NCBI RefSeq assembly: GCF_963678635.1
Contig: NC_087063.1
Span: forward strand, 66,516,471 to 66,580,470
Length of the DNA: 64,000 nt
Origin: Symsagittifera roscoffensis
Lineage: Eukaryota; Xenacoelomorpha; Acoela; Convolutidae
Direction: 5' to 3'
Shown: positions 35,594 through 47,229 of the stretch, in pieces
How positions within the stretch are numbered: the stretch's first letter is position 1
Layout: each line of letters opens with the position of its first letter
Position numbers and translations under genes: made by a program
Notes under the pieces: model-generated
Databases searched by the model: none
The model's input: the letters and a program-made list of their open reading frames with translations, nothing else
Told to the model about the DNA's origin: nothing

Positions 35594-37152
35594 GGTAATT
35601 ATGAACTAAAATACTTTTAACTAATAAATTTAAACTTGTACTAACCATTTTCTATCAATGTTTTATTTATTCTTTTAGTCTTCTCACCACAATCATCTAC
35701 AAAACAGAAAAAGACAAATAAAAATACAAACTTATTAAATTATATTCAAACTCATTAATTTTTCGCACTAAATAATGTAGTAAAATTCATACCAAATGTA
35801 GTAATTTCAATTATAAATTACTTTCCCAAAAAAAAACAGTAAAATTCAAATTCTATGCAATAAATTTAAAAAATGAGAAAGCAGTACTAACCTCTTCAAT
35901 ATTTTCATTCATTCGCACAAGAATTCTATCTAAATTCGCACAGCTCGCCCACAAAGAATTGTATAAATAATGATTTTAAGTTTCAAGCTTTCACAATCAA
36001 CAACTCTAACACGCGATAACAAGTTCAAACTTTCCTTTAACCCGGTTGGAAAGGACTTATACATAAACCAAACAAACAACGCAGCTTACTAAACACCGCA
36101 AATTATAAAATAACAGCATGACTAAGAAAAGAAAACCAACGGTACCGAAACCGGATTAATCCAGTTTAAAACTGGATAATTTATTCTTTTGAAGACTATT
36201 AAAAAGTCTTAGAAACAAATAATAAAACACAAAAAAGTCGCAAATCAAACCCAATCCAAAAACAATTTGATTTTTGAAAAAAGGACACAACCAAAGTAAC
36301 ATAAGAGAGACCAGAAAAAAACCAACATAAAAATGTTATCACATAACAGGACCTCTCAAAGAAACAGCATGCAATCATACTCCCATTCCTGGCCTAACCC
36401 ACAAGAGAAGGACGTCCTGAGCATGCTTATAGCCGGCCTAACCCACCGCGCTACACCCACGCTTTGTGACCACAGTTCAGTTTTTAATAAGAGGTACTCA
36501 AGTGTGAGTAACTCTTCAAAATAACTGAGCTAAAATAAAACGTATTTGTGAAAACGACTAACTAAGATCATGATCAAAAACCAAATTGACAAAAATTTAT
36601 AAAATTTAAATCATACTATGCAGTATATAGATCATACACAACAACAAAGACCAACATCCAAAGACGAGACGATCCCATCACACCTAAACAAAAGAATGGC
36701 TAAACACAACCGACATGCCGTCCACAATCACGACTCAAAGGATTTAGAGTACGACTTGACTTCGCAGAAAAGGACTTCATTGAACTAGACCAATGACCAT
36801 CTAGATGCTCATGTATACGTACAGATCCGAGTTACAAGGCATCCCTTCGAAACACGATTTTCACGCCATTTCCAGACTAGGCTGCACACCAAACAGTTCT
36901 CTACTAACACAGAAAAATCTGTCATAGCAAACCATTTTGAAATCGGATTGATTTCATTGGGGATCACAGTCGTTGTCGAATGACAAAATAACAATTTCCT
37001 ATCCCTGATTCCAACGTCCTGGAACGTTCTTCTTCAAGAGGAACCGGATAAGAAAATGATGTCGCCAAATACCAACGTTCATCATCCATGCTTCAATTGC
37101 AGAAAGAAAGATATTTCTAAAAAAACTCTGTAAACCCCGGATGGGTGGAACT
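35594..37152 (+). other. 3' untranslated region of the large gypsy element
   Basis: A-rich sequence without a supported gene. The open frame 36333-36524 has no recognisable motif. Repeated ggcctaaccca words occur near 36391 and 36437. The purine-rich ggatgggtggaact just before the 3' LTR (37139-37152) is the likely polypurine tract that primes plus-strand synthesis. Confidence 0.55.
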
Positions 37153-37547
37153 TGATCTAAAATACATTTTATTATTGGATAAATTAGATATTTTACCACT
37201 GTAAAATATTTAATATTAAGCAATCAAAATCCATCCAACTAACAACCCACTTATTTGGAAGTGCTGAAATTAATTGTAATTTCAGCACCAGAGAGATTTG
37301 AATTTAACTTAGAAATTAGTTACCTCTCCAAGAAAACTTCAGCAGTCGAAATAAGCCAGTATACTCTAGATCTATTGAGCCTAGCAGAGACTAGTTAAAC
37401 ACCCTGAGACTAGTAGGTATAAGAGTAAGATTAGGATCGGTATTAGACCAAGAAGTTGCACGAATCTATCCGGCCGAAAATAAGATAGCGTGACGAGCAG
37501 ACGGTGTGCCCTATCCGAAATTACTCTATGAGTTAACCTCAAGGACA
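37153..37547 (+). repeat. 3' LTR (395 bp) of the large gypsy element
   Basis: Matches 11388-11782 with TG...CA ends. It contains a perfect 10-bp inverted repeat, gctgaaatta-attg-taatttcagc, near 37260-37290 that is disrupted in the 5' copy. Confidence 0.93.
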
Positions 37548-38836
37548 ACTCACCTAGTAGGTGCTCCATTTGGTGTATGTAGGACTTTAAAGTTTGGTCA
37601 AAACAATAAAATAAAACAACAGAACAAAAAAGAACAAAGAGCGCGTCCTTATTGCGGAATCCTCTCACATTTGACAAAATCTTGAGTTTGGTCTCGAAAT
37701 AAAAATAAATTGTTGTGAAAAAAAAAATGAAAATAAATGTTTCGGAAAACCACAAATAAATACAAATTTCTCTCAAGAAAGCAGATTGGTAAGCCTTTAA
37801 CTTGTCAATTGAAAACAATCTCCTCGTGAGTTACTGTTACAGCAAGGTAGATGAGCTCGCAGGCTTTGGTGAAAGCTGCTGTGGTCTAAGATAGATGATT
37901 ATCTTCATGAAACAAAGCACAAGGGAGCTCGATACCCCAAGGGATTTAAAATTCCTTTTCAAACAAGTGAAGTGATTGAACTAGTTTTTTTGACGAGTTC
38001 TGGAATTGGTTGAATTTTATGAAGCTTATTATTTCATGTCTCCATCACCACTTATGCGTCTCAAACCTGATATTCGAGCAGAGAATTTTTAAACTTAAGA
38101 GGTTGCAGAAACTTGCCACTAATTAAATTTTATTGGACTAGCCAACACCAAATATGACAATACAATAGACTTGAACCTCTCAGAAAAGATGATGCACCAT
38201 AGAAATGAAAGCGAATCCATAAAGCATCTCAAACAGACTAAAAAAAAACAAAAAAAATTGCTCCAATTAAAACAACACACTAAAATTACTTGCTCAGATT
38301 TCTTAGAGACGAAAAGAGTTAAGAATACAGAACTTAAAGAAAAGATCAGTCCTAAATTAACACGATTTTAGGAAAACTGCTCCATCGAGACCAGCAATTG
38401 CACTTGGGGACTACTCTGGAGATTTGGGACTCGGAACTTATTGAGCAAGATATGAAAAAATTAATTAATTGGGTAATGGAAGTGCTGCTGCCCACGCAAT
38501 GAACACTGAGAAGATAATCCAAATGTAAAAAGATTCCCCAAGTAAGTGGATGATTTTGTTGAAACAGTCAAAAGTAAGCCACTCATCTTCTTGATGCAGT
38601 TCTGTTCATGAGAGTCTACAGTTCATTCAAAACAAAACTAATTGAACCGGAAAGATGCCGCTTCTGAATGATAAGATGGTAACCTGCAGTTGGTAACAGA
38701 AGCTCAAACTTAGCAGAAACTCAAATTACCGTAAAATAAATGAGCTCAAATCCAGAACAAACAAAAGACCAAGGACGTAGAAGACTTCGGAGACCCTTCA
38801 GTTCAGAGCAGACCAATAACGCAATGGAAATTAAAA
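37548..38836. other. Region right of the large element; no gene identified
   Basis: No recognisable gene. A Lys-rich open frame at 38171-38371 has no known motif. 38050-38170 (tatgcgtctcaaacctg, gactagccaacaccaaatatgac) resembles 40790-40985, so this stretch includes part of a third, diverged copy of the ~1.1-kb repeat described next. The stretch 38175-38830 has no counterpart in the other copies and may be an insertion. Confidence 0.4.
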
Positions 38837-41018
38837 GGGTGCAATGGTTGATAAATTGGATCACAACGGTATTAGCAGGCACCCTGTGCAAAATTACTGA
38901 GCCTAAAAAGAAAACCGGGGACAAATCAGCCACGAAAAGAATGAAATTCCAAGGTCTAAATGTTGATGATTCAAAAAAGCGTAACCAGAGCTAATATTTT
39001 ACAAAAAATTTAACCAAAAAAAAACTTTTTTTTTGCCAATAGAAAACAAAACTTTTTTTGCCAATAAACCATCGCTGAAATCAGCCTTCTTCAATTCTTT
39101 ACTTGTTTCAAATCAGGGGCGGTTTATAAATTGTCTGGAAGTGGTTATGTCTTCATCTACATTGGAAACGTTGTCGGCAATTGTCATCTTTAATTGAAGT
39201 AAGCAAACTCACCACTAGGTCTCGTGCTTCATCATCGCCGAGTTGAGGGGAATAGCTCAGAGGGTTGTTGGCAAAATACAGATAGATGGAACAACCAAAC
39301 TAAACTTATAACTCTAGAGGCAAAAAAACTAGGAAAAGGAATATTGACATGAACATGCTCGATGAGTTTAGAAGCAGGCAGTTGACACTGGAATTTTGTT
39401 CCCATTTGTTTTTGGTTACTCGGATGACTTATAAGCAATATTGATTGATCAGAAGTATCTGAACATTGCCACCTTTTACAATGAGAAGTCGTGGCCCGAA
39501 GAAAATGAAGGCAACTATGGAGCTACTTAACTCAATAAGTCGTTCGCGAATTTTTTAATCGGGCTTTTTTTGAATAAAATGTGTCTGTTTGAACAATTTA
39601 GGACGCACATAGTTCTGTGACTCATAGTATCCAGTAATTTGATTTGCTGTTAAACTCTAGTTTCAGAATTAACAAGACGCAAAAGGGCACTGAGTCAACT
39701 TAGGAGAAAGTTGACACGAAGTTGTCACTGGTCCCAAAACATAAATGGTACACAAGATGCGTAGTCTACAACGCCACTTATGTTTTAATTTTGAGAGAAT
39801 GGAAAAACTTTCAACCAACCCATACTGCTCTCAGGGTTAGAAACAAAAACGAACTTGAACTAGCAAACACAATAAGATAGTACCCTAGACATTTGACCAG
39901 TCGGAAACTAAGAGGGCGCAATGTCTGATGAATCAGTGACATAAAACTTGGCTCACGAAGTTAGCAGAAGAGACCCTGTGCAGAGTCGTTGTTTGTAAAA
40001 TCAAGCCCATGGACAGTGAGTCGAGTTCTCAAACACAGCCGCTAGAGAGCTCGGAAGCCTTACTGATGACGAACCGATATAGGGCAAACAGAGCCAATAT
40101 TTTACGAGCAAGTTGAAATATTCAACCAATTTGCAAGTTTTTTCACAAAAACAAAATATCAATCTCTTAAAATATCGCTGAAGCCAGCCTTCTCTAATCA
40201 CTTCCAGTCAAGGGTATTTTTTTATTTGTCTTAAAGTGGATAAAACATTCTCTAATTTGGAAAACTGTTCGGAAGTTTACCTCTTGCATCTAAGAACATA
40301 GGAAACCAAACTCACCGTTAGGTCTCCAGCTTCAGCAAGGTCGATTTGACGGAAATAGCTTTGTGGGTTGTTGGAAGATTATAGAAAAGAGGAAAAACCA
40401 AACTAAAATATAACACTAGAGGCAATTCAGTATAGGAAAAAGGAATCATAACATGAACATGCTCGATGAAATAGGAAGCAGACAGTTGACACTGAAAATT
40501 TGTTCTCATGCTTTTTACGGTTACGCGGATGGCTTACAAGCCGTAATGATTAATCAAGACTGTCTGAACAGTGCCACAAATGTGTTGAGAAGTCATGGCT
40601 CGAACCAAAATGAAGGCAACTAGGTAGCTACTTTATACAATCAGCCTAACCAAAATAGGACTCACACAGGTCTGAGGATTAATGTATCCAGTAACTTGAT
40701 CTGGTCTGTGAACTCTAATTTTCGAGTAACCAAGACACTACTGGTCCACAAAGATGAATGCGTGCATGAGATGCATAGACTTCATCGCCACCTATGCGTC
40801 TCAAACCTGGTAATCGAGCAGAGCAAGCATACAAAAACTTCAGAGAACGCAAAAACTTGCAATCAAACGAGTTTTGCTTTCTGGGTTAGAAACAAAAATA
40901 CACAAAAGCCATCGGCATTCTCAATTTCCACTGAGCTACACAACTTAATATTTTATATTGAGCTAGCCAGCACTAAATAAGACAATACCTTAGACATAAG
41001 ACGATTCGTAAACTATTA
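38837..41018 (+). repeat. Two diverged ~1.1-kb tandem repeat units
   Basis: The anchor ggg(c/t)gcaatg occurs at 38837, 39914 and 41019. The words acatgaacatgctcgatga (near 39346 and 40450) and cagttgacactg recur with about 1.1-kb spacing. The units differ by many substitutions and indels. Open pieces on the plus strand (40696-40980) and on the minus strand (39232-39438 and 40318-40509, which share FQCQL and IEHVHV) are probably consequences of conserved DNA. I do not recognise the unit; a decayed tandem gene or unknown transposon are both possible. Confidence 0.65.
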
Positions 41019-42959
41019 GGGCGCAATGGCTGATAAATTGTGCCCTAACTGATTTACTGTTTTTCTATCATGTTTTTTTTAGAAACAAAAATTAGTTTAC
41101 TAAAAATAATGAAGATATTGATATTTAATAATAGTTCAGATACAATCAACGTAGTTGCTACAGGTTTTAAAAGTGTTCTTATTTAACTTTCACAAATTCT
41201 ACAGACTTGAAAGCAAAGGTTTTTACGGAGAAAAATTTTGTTGCCAACTACAAGTCTTTTGGAAACGCTGGACTTTTGAAAAATTTTCGCTATTAAAAGT
41301 TCGATTTTCCTTTTCAGTGGGGATTTTCAGAGCTTCGCCTTGATACGAGCAGTTTTTTTTTATTCCGTATTGCAAAGAAACTGAGGGAAAGTTTGATCTC
41401 GGTTGGTTTACTTATTTCGATTTTAAATCAAGATTTCTTATAGATTTTTGAGCATCAGCCAAAAGTTATTTTTGCCTGAGTTCAATGAAAATAAGATTTG
41501 AAAATAAGATTTGTTATCAATTTCTGTAAAACTTAGGAGTTTATAGATTGCCAATATGGGATAATTAACGCGCGATATATTTCATGCTTTTAACGCGTAA
41601 GCGGAGATCCGTTTTGTCTCAGATTTTGTTCCACCTCTAATTGAGGCATGTGATTTGGTCTACTTAGTGCTTCGCTGTCCATGACATTGAACACACCGCG
41701 CTTGACGAGCATGTGAGTGTTCGAATTTTTAAACCCAACACTACTTCAAAAATTGTAAAAATGACCGAAAAACTCCGGGTTTAGTCAAGATACAAGCCGG
41801 CTTGCTAAGATTCATATATTTATCTTTTTTAAAAAAAGAAACGTTTATTTGATAACTGAGATTCTATCTTTTTACTAATATGCGTCATGTTGGTATGTTT
41901 TGACATTTAGCATGTTAATCGAATGAATACAAATTATTTGGGACGTAGTAATAATCAATATTACTCTATATAAGATTAAATTGCTTCCAAAAGACCTTTA
42001 CATAGGTTGCCACTGATGGAACTTCCGTTAAAATAATTAGAAAACCATAGGAAATTTCATTTAATTATATGAGAATAGTTTTGAAAAATAAGCAAATGCA
42101 AATTAATTTAGTGTCGTGGTCTTGAGCTTGATTCTATAAAAAGCTGAACACATGTGAAAGCAATCTTCGAAAAAATGACAGCTGAATCGTTACTGGAACT
42201 ATAAATTTCTGGTTCTTTTGTTCTTTTCAAACCGACTGTTTTTGTATTTGATTATTTTTTTGCTGGTAGAATTATGCGTTTTTTTCTAGAAATGACATAC
42301 GAATTTCCAATTAAAAAACATACTGGTAGTATTTTGTGATTCAGTTTTAGATCAGATGTAAACTTGATTTTCAATCTATTCTAGCAGTTCCTAATTACCC
42401 CGCTGGGCTTTTTTTTTGAGTGATACTGTTAGGTTTGTTGTTATTCCTTTCTGGAGCATTAATGGGTAGTGTAGATTACTAAACAAAAAGACAAAGAAGA
42501 AAGAAGGCAGAAACTATTCACATAAAAGTACGTTGAATGATTTTTGTAATTGACTAGAACATCATTTGAAGATATAGATTAACAAGGTGTTCATTTATAA
42601 GATTCGAGTCCTGGTTGGTAGAGGTTTTTTAATTGATTGCAGTGTTTTAATTGCACAAGCCATTTTTCTCATGATATTTTGCGCCCTGGAATGTAAGATA
42701 TTGATCAAGGATATTCTGAAAAAATTTACTCGTAATTTTGCTTCAAAAATCGTATCACTAGTGATAAACCCGTTAAATAGATGATAGATGTGATATGTTT
42801 GGTTTTTATGCCTGTTTGTCGCGTGCCTTTTGAGTGATTTTAGAGACAGGTCTGTCAAAAAGGTCTCTGCTCCGGCGGAAGGTGATCGTGGCCTGAAGAG
42901 GCTGGTGGTGCTTTTTTTACTTTTGGTACTAGATTTTACTTTTTCTTTAAATTAAATTT
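41019..42959. other. AT-rich region without a recognisable gene
   Basis: Open frames are short and without motifs. GC-richer sequence at 42850-42905 (ctctgctccggcggaagg) may be the 5' untranslated start of the non-LTR element that follows. Confidence 0.4.
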
Positions 42960-45810
42960 GTAATAATGTTTTCTTCATCTTTAGAATTCCAGCTCCCTTG
43001 ATCTGGGTTAGTTCAATCTCTTTGTGTCCAGTCAAATTTCTTTATAACACCCGCCGTCGAGATGACGAAAAAAACCAAGAGTGTACAAGCAAAACCTGGT
43101 TAAACCTTTCAGGCCTTTCAAATTGGTTAAGATGTAACTGTTGTTATAAATGTTATCAAATGAATTGTGTAAAAATAACTGTTAGCGACTCTAAGAAAAT
43201 CCAATGGTATCAATGTCCTAGTGTGTTTATGTGAAATCTGTCAATATTGCCTCAATTGGTAACGATTTTTAGATAACTATATAAATGCAGCCATTTCTAA
43301 TGTACCCTTGGCAAAAAATCTTTCGGATAAAATGATTGATATTTTCTCAAATGTAGAAAACATTACTTATTGGCTGGTTTTTTTGACGTTTTTTTTTCTT
43401 GAACAACACAACCCAAGAGAAGTGGTCGTAAGCAAACAACAGCTCTGAGCTCTATAAGTAACGCAAAAACCAGAGCCAAAATTGTTTCACTGTCTGAAAC
43501 CCTTATTCAAGGGACAAGCCCAAAACTGAGAGATCTCGAGCAGAGAATAAAGCTAATCAACAGCAAGCTCGATGAGGGAAAGATAAAGAGAAGAAAAAGG
43601 CTGGCCGCTTCAGATGAATAAATGGTATCTAAAGACCCAAAAGAGCTGATATGAAAGCCCCAAACCCGGAAAACGTTTTTCGTAACTGAGTTCGAGGTGT
43701 AAAAAGCAATTATGGTTTTCATAAAGGGTTCAGGAGCCGCTCCAGAGAAGATTGTTCTTGAAATTTTTAAAGACCTTGATGGTAAATCAAATGGAAATGC
43801 GGGGCTCAATTTCTAGAAAACGCATGCTAAGCTCCTAATTCGTTTAGGTGAAGGTACAGTACCCAAAAAGCTAAGACCTTTCTTTTTGGAGCAAAATTTA
43901 TCGCCCTCATAAAAAAAGACGGAGGTTTGCGACCGATTGCCATCTGCAACACGCTCAAATGCATCGCGTCTAAATGCGCAGAAAGCAAGCCTCTCGCTGA
44001 GCGACAAATTGTCTTAGGAGTTTTCAAGCAGGATGTGTTACTAAACGGGGAGCTGAAATTGCTGTACACTCCTTTAAAGATTTGATAAAGCGTGATGACA
44101 ACCCGAAGTGCTAGATTTTAATACTAAAATAGTTAGAAGTACTAAAATAGTTAGATTTTAGTACTAACTTTAATTCGCCTAGAAGAGAAATTATGCTGAA
44201 TCACGTTTTTTTTAACTGCCCGGATTTAGAAAAATATACTTATTGCGCCTACAATAAACCGAGTTGTTTTTTTTTTAACGGAAAGTCCATCATTATGTCG
44301 GAGGACAGAACAAAACAACGTGATCCCGAGGTTCCACCGTTTTTGAAAAAACAAAACAGACGCCAGTAAAAAAAAAGGTTGAATCGAAATTAAACAATAA
44401 AAATGAGCCCTATTTCAGAAAAGGTGAGCTATGTTTTCTAGGACAGACAGCTAGTACGTAGTACAATACATTTATAGGTCAATTTTGAAAACTATGTTCA
44501 ATATTAAAAATCAAATCCAAGGATGGAATGTCATTGTGGGTTCCTCTATAAGCGAATCTTGTCAAAAAGAACTGCTAATTGAATAATAGCTGAGCTCGAA
44601 AAGATCTCGGAGGTCAATGATAAGCTGGATGCACATTATGGTTTTTATTTTCTAAGAAAACGCTTTAGCATGCCCAAATTCCAATATTTTTTTGCGTTTA
44701 AGTCCTTAATTTTTGCAAAGTGATTTTTTGGAAAAAAAGGATCAAAATTTAAGAAACTAATTATGCAAGATAAGTATGCTAGCTAAATTTTACAAGCAGT
44801 TCTCCCGGCAGCCAAAAGTGGCTTGAGTGTATCTTCTGCTCACCTACTAGCTTTACCCGTTTTTGTAGCGTCAGCAGTAGGATTAAAGCTACTTAAGTGA
44901 GACTTTTGGTTTGGAGCACGAGGTTGGAACACATAATGATGCATTAGCACTTTAGTTTGAATCAGCAAAAGGTTAAGTAGCTCCGGAAAAAGAATTTCAA
45001 AAAAAAGTTTGGACGGAACCCATTTTTGATGAACAAGTTTCTCAAACGATTTTGAAACTAGAACCTACGGATGTAAGAAGGTTCAATCCTTACCAGGATA
45101 AGTTCGAATCTAATGGTTGCATTTCACTCTGTGTAAAATTCGAATATTGAAATTATCGAATCAGCAGCTTAAAGTTGCAATTAAACTCAAATTAGTGAAA
45201 AACACAGATACGTTTGCGAAAATGGTGTAACCGAAGATAGATAACCTGGCCTATCTTGTCTCAAAGTGCAAGGAGACTCTCTAGGTATTCAAATTTGAAG
45301 GCCCTTATGAAAGAAAGTGTCGCCTCTTATCACATTTTTCTGTTATACAGTCACGACACCTCCACAGGACAGATCAGAAGCAAGTATACGGTTTGACTCT
45401 CGGCACATAGGCTGTTAGTAGGCAGCTCCTGTGGGATATATTGGTAGATGACTCCCTAGTTCCTAGTAGAATAAGCGCAGACTAGGGTTGTAACCCCGGA
45501 ATGGCCGAGGCCGAAGATAGAAAATCTAACAAATATAGAGATTTAATTAATGATGGATATATTTAATTTTCCAACCATTAGCTTTTGAAGTTCAGGGTGC
45601 CGCCGTACCTAGCACTGCGATTTTTCTGAATAAGCTTTGTATGAAGGTGTAATCGGGTTCCGAGGAACCCAGGGCAGATAGTTTTCCTAAACTGAGAATC
45701 TCCCTCGCAATACAGGTTGGGAACGCTGCCTGTGTACTCGGCACTATTAATGATGAAACTACTGTCGAAGAAATTCTATATGTATAGAGCCAAGGCAACA
45801 AAAGCGCAGC
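42960..45810 (+). pseudogene. Degenerate non-LTR retrotransposon with PHD-like finger
   Basis: Pieces in shifting frames follow the order of a non-LTR element. A Cys-rich PHD-like finger at 42998-43234 reads WLRCNCCYKCYQMNC. RT fingers near 43893-43960 read KKDGGLRPIAICN. A palm-like piece lies near 44110-44290 (NAFNSPRREIML in combined frames; interrupted by a short tandem repeat around 44120-44160). A thumb-like piece near 44625-44680 reads DAHYGFYFLRKRFSMPK. A C-terminal region near 44795-44870 reads LPAAKSGLSVSSAHLLALP, and a last piece near 45700-45770 reads ISLAIQVGNAACVLG, the GNAA-type ending of this group. The catalytic xADD region is not found. Clearly dead. Confidence 0.65.
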
Positions 45811-45829
45811 TTTATATAATTAACGGATA

Positions 45830-46430
45830 GACCTGTAGCCTCATATTAGGTCAGTCTTTTTGAGTCACTTTCTACTCCAGTTTGTTCTGTGCAGGTGTTA
45901 GTTTTCTCAATCTGATTGGCTTGATTCCGAGGATTTCGACTGGATAACGTGATGAAGGGACTCCTTACTGTAACCTCGGTTACTATGATACTTTCGACCT
46001 CTTGATTATTTCATCTAGTTGTATACTGTGTTTATTTTGGTCGGTTCTGCTGCTTAGCTTTGTCAGTGTTTAGTTCAAGGATATGTCTTGTAAAATAATG
46101 AAAAAGTTGTTAACAAGATTTCTACAGATGCGGAAGAGCACAATTTATATGGTTGCTGCTAACTAAGGTTTCATCTGCATATTGCACTACTTAGCAGTTT
46201 TCGGGTAAGAGTTTGTTAGATCATTCATGTGGAAATTGAAAATTAAAGGTCCGAAACTGTACTTTGAGGCACAACTTCGTGATATCCAGTACGATTCTGT
46301 GTTATTTACTATAGTCAGTAAATCTTGATTTTTAATAATGAAGTGTTTTTTTTTTATTATCGCGAGGTAACCACTCCAGTTAGCTAAATCTGTGAGTCTT
46401 GAATAATTTAGAACAAGCTACTATTAGCGG
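45830..46430 (-). pseudogene. LINE reverse transcriptase fragment (antisense to ZASP-like gene)
   Basis: On the minus strand the palm region reads FGPLIFNFHMNDL near 46230. After a frame change the catalytic motif follows as YADE (complement of 46170-46181) in place of YADD, then NTDKAK, where LINEs have the LN-x-x-K(T/S) motif. Stops interrupt it throughout. It lies between the other non-LTR remnant and the first coding exon of the ZASP-like gene, about 150 bp upstream of the exon. Family is probably CR1/Jockey-like, not resolved further. Confidence 0.6.
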
Positions 46431-46570
46431 CGGTGACGCGTTGTGGCAGATGACTGATAAGACAATTTTCATACTTCTACCGAGAGGGAGTTTTCCTACG
46501 CTTTGAAACTTCGCTCTTGACAGCTGTCTTGTTTTCCGATAGTTTCAATTAACGATAAAATTTTTGTTTC

Positions 46571-46580
46571 ATTGGTTTTC
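46571..46580 (+). promoter_or_regulatory. Splice acceptor upstream of the ZASP-like start codon
   Basis: attggttttcag ends just before aagtaaaATG, leaving about seven untranslated bases before the start codon at 46590. Either a 5' untranslated intron or a trans-spliced leader would use it. Confidence 0.6.
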
Positions 46581-46589
46581 AGAAGTAAA

Positions 46590-46698
46590 ATGGAACAGAA
46601 ATATGAGGTTTGCATGACTGGTAGTCCACCATGGGGATTTCGCCTTGCAGGTGGAGCTGACTTTGACCAACAAATTACAATTGGTCGTGTTACTCCAG
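46590..46698 (+). CDS. ZASP/ALP-Enigma-like protein, exon with PDZ N-terminal half
   Basis: The start ATG at 46590 begins [28 protein letters not shown] is the PDZ carboxylate-binding loop typical of the PDLIM/ZASP family (a PWGF core replaces GLGF), followed by the family-like [11 protein letters not shown]. The exon ends within a Gly codon at a GT donor (46699). PDZ domains of this family bind alpha-actinin at muscle Z-discs and actin anchorage sites. It joins the next exon across a 221-bp intron with phase 1. Upstream DNA is a dead LINE, so this is the first coding exon. Orthology to ZASP/alp-1/PDLIM genes is inferred from domain order. A copy number or species cannot be read from this window. 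Confidence 0.9.
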
Positions 46699-46919
46699 GT
46701 TCGCAAAATTGTATTTTTCCTCAAATTTTCTTCGTAATTTAATTGATGGTGTGCGTAATTTTCTGTGTAGTCCAATTAAATGCGTCATTTAATTCCAATT
46801 AAAGTTTGACCTTGTTTGTACATTGAGTTTGATTGTGAAATTGAGTTGAGTTTATTGAGTTATTCCAACTGTCTTTTCCAACAGTTTTCTATTAAATTGG
46901 TTATTAGCGCTTGTTCTAG

Positions 46920-47110
46920 GAAGTTTAGCGTTCCAGCATGGAATCAGAGACGGAGACTTACTTCTTCACATAGATGGACACAGTACTGTGAATGTGACAC
47001 ATCTAGATGTTCAAAGTATGGTGAAACAGATGGGAGCTGCCGGGCAGTTACGCTTGTCACTAGCACGACCCGGTAGTCAAAACCAATATCGGCCATCTCA
47101 GTTTTCGAAG
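46920..47110 (+). CDS. ZASP/ALP-Enigma-like protein, exon with PDZ C-terminal half
   Basis: Acceptor cttgttctag precedes 46920, and the split Gly codon resumes as GSLAFQHGIRDGD. It continues through the second PDZ beta strands and helix (LDVQSMVKQMGAAG) to LRLSLARPG, then ends SQFSK at a GTAAAA donor (47111). The 64 codons from the shared Gly complete a normal-length PDZ of about 85 residues with no stop or frame break. It ends in phase 0. The following intron is 11.7 kb and is filled with nested retroelements, but the donor site is intact. Confidence 0.9.
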
Positions 47111-47229
47111 GTAAAAATTTGGAAACGAGTTCTGTTGTTGTTGTTATTAGCCCGTTGTTTGGGGGCGCGTCCGGAATGCTCTCACCGAATTCAAGATGCT
47201 TTGCGACCTCCGTCGGCTGTGGTTACAAG

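Larger units (their letters stand above)
11388..37547 (+). mobile_element. 26.2-kb env-bearing Ty3/gypsy LTR retroelement (decayed)
   Basis: Matched 395-bp LTRs (TG...CA) bound a plus-strand element. The order is gag, protease, reverse transcriptase, RNase H, integrase, a small membrane ORF, an unknown ORF, an envelope-like ORF and a second unknown ORF. RNase H before integrase and a GPY/F end place it in Ty3/gypsy. Internal duplications of 1,069 bp (gag) and about 6,605 bp (RNase H to env) inflate its length; without them it would be about 18.5 kb, against roughly 5-9 kb for most gypsy elements. By eye the LTRs differ at roughly 25 of 395 positions, so insertion is not recent. Many stops and frameshifts show it is inactive. 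Confidence 0.93.

Noticed and set aside
11388-37547. Reassigned stop codons as an explanation for the many in-frame TAA/TAG/TGA in pol and env
   Set aside because: The host gene uses no stops internally and frameshifts accompany the stops. Ordinary decay, partly C-to-T, explains them.
39232-40509. Two similar minus-strand frames (FQCQL...IEHVHV) as a tandem gene pair
   Set aside because: The plus-strand frame of the same DNA is equally conserved. The similarity is explained by the 1.1-kb DNA repeat.
42600-42615. B-box-like gattcgagtcc as a tRNA gene
   Set aside because: No A box at proper spacing, no foldable arms and no terminator. A chance match is likely.
45592-45801. Minus-strand 69-codon frame
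   Set aside because: It is the complement of the plus-strand non-LTR C-terminal region (GNAACVLG).
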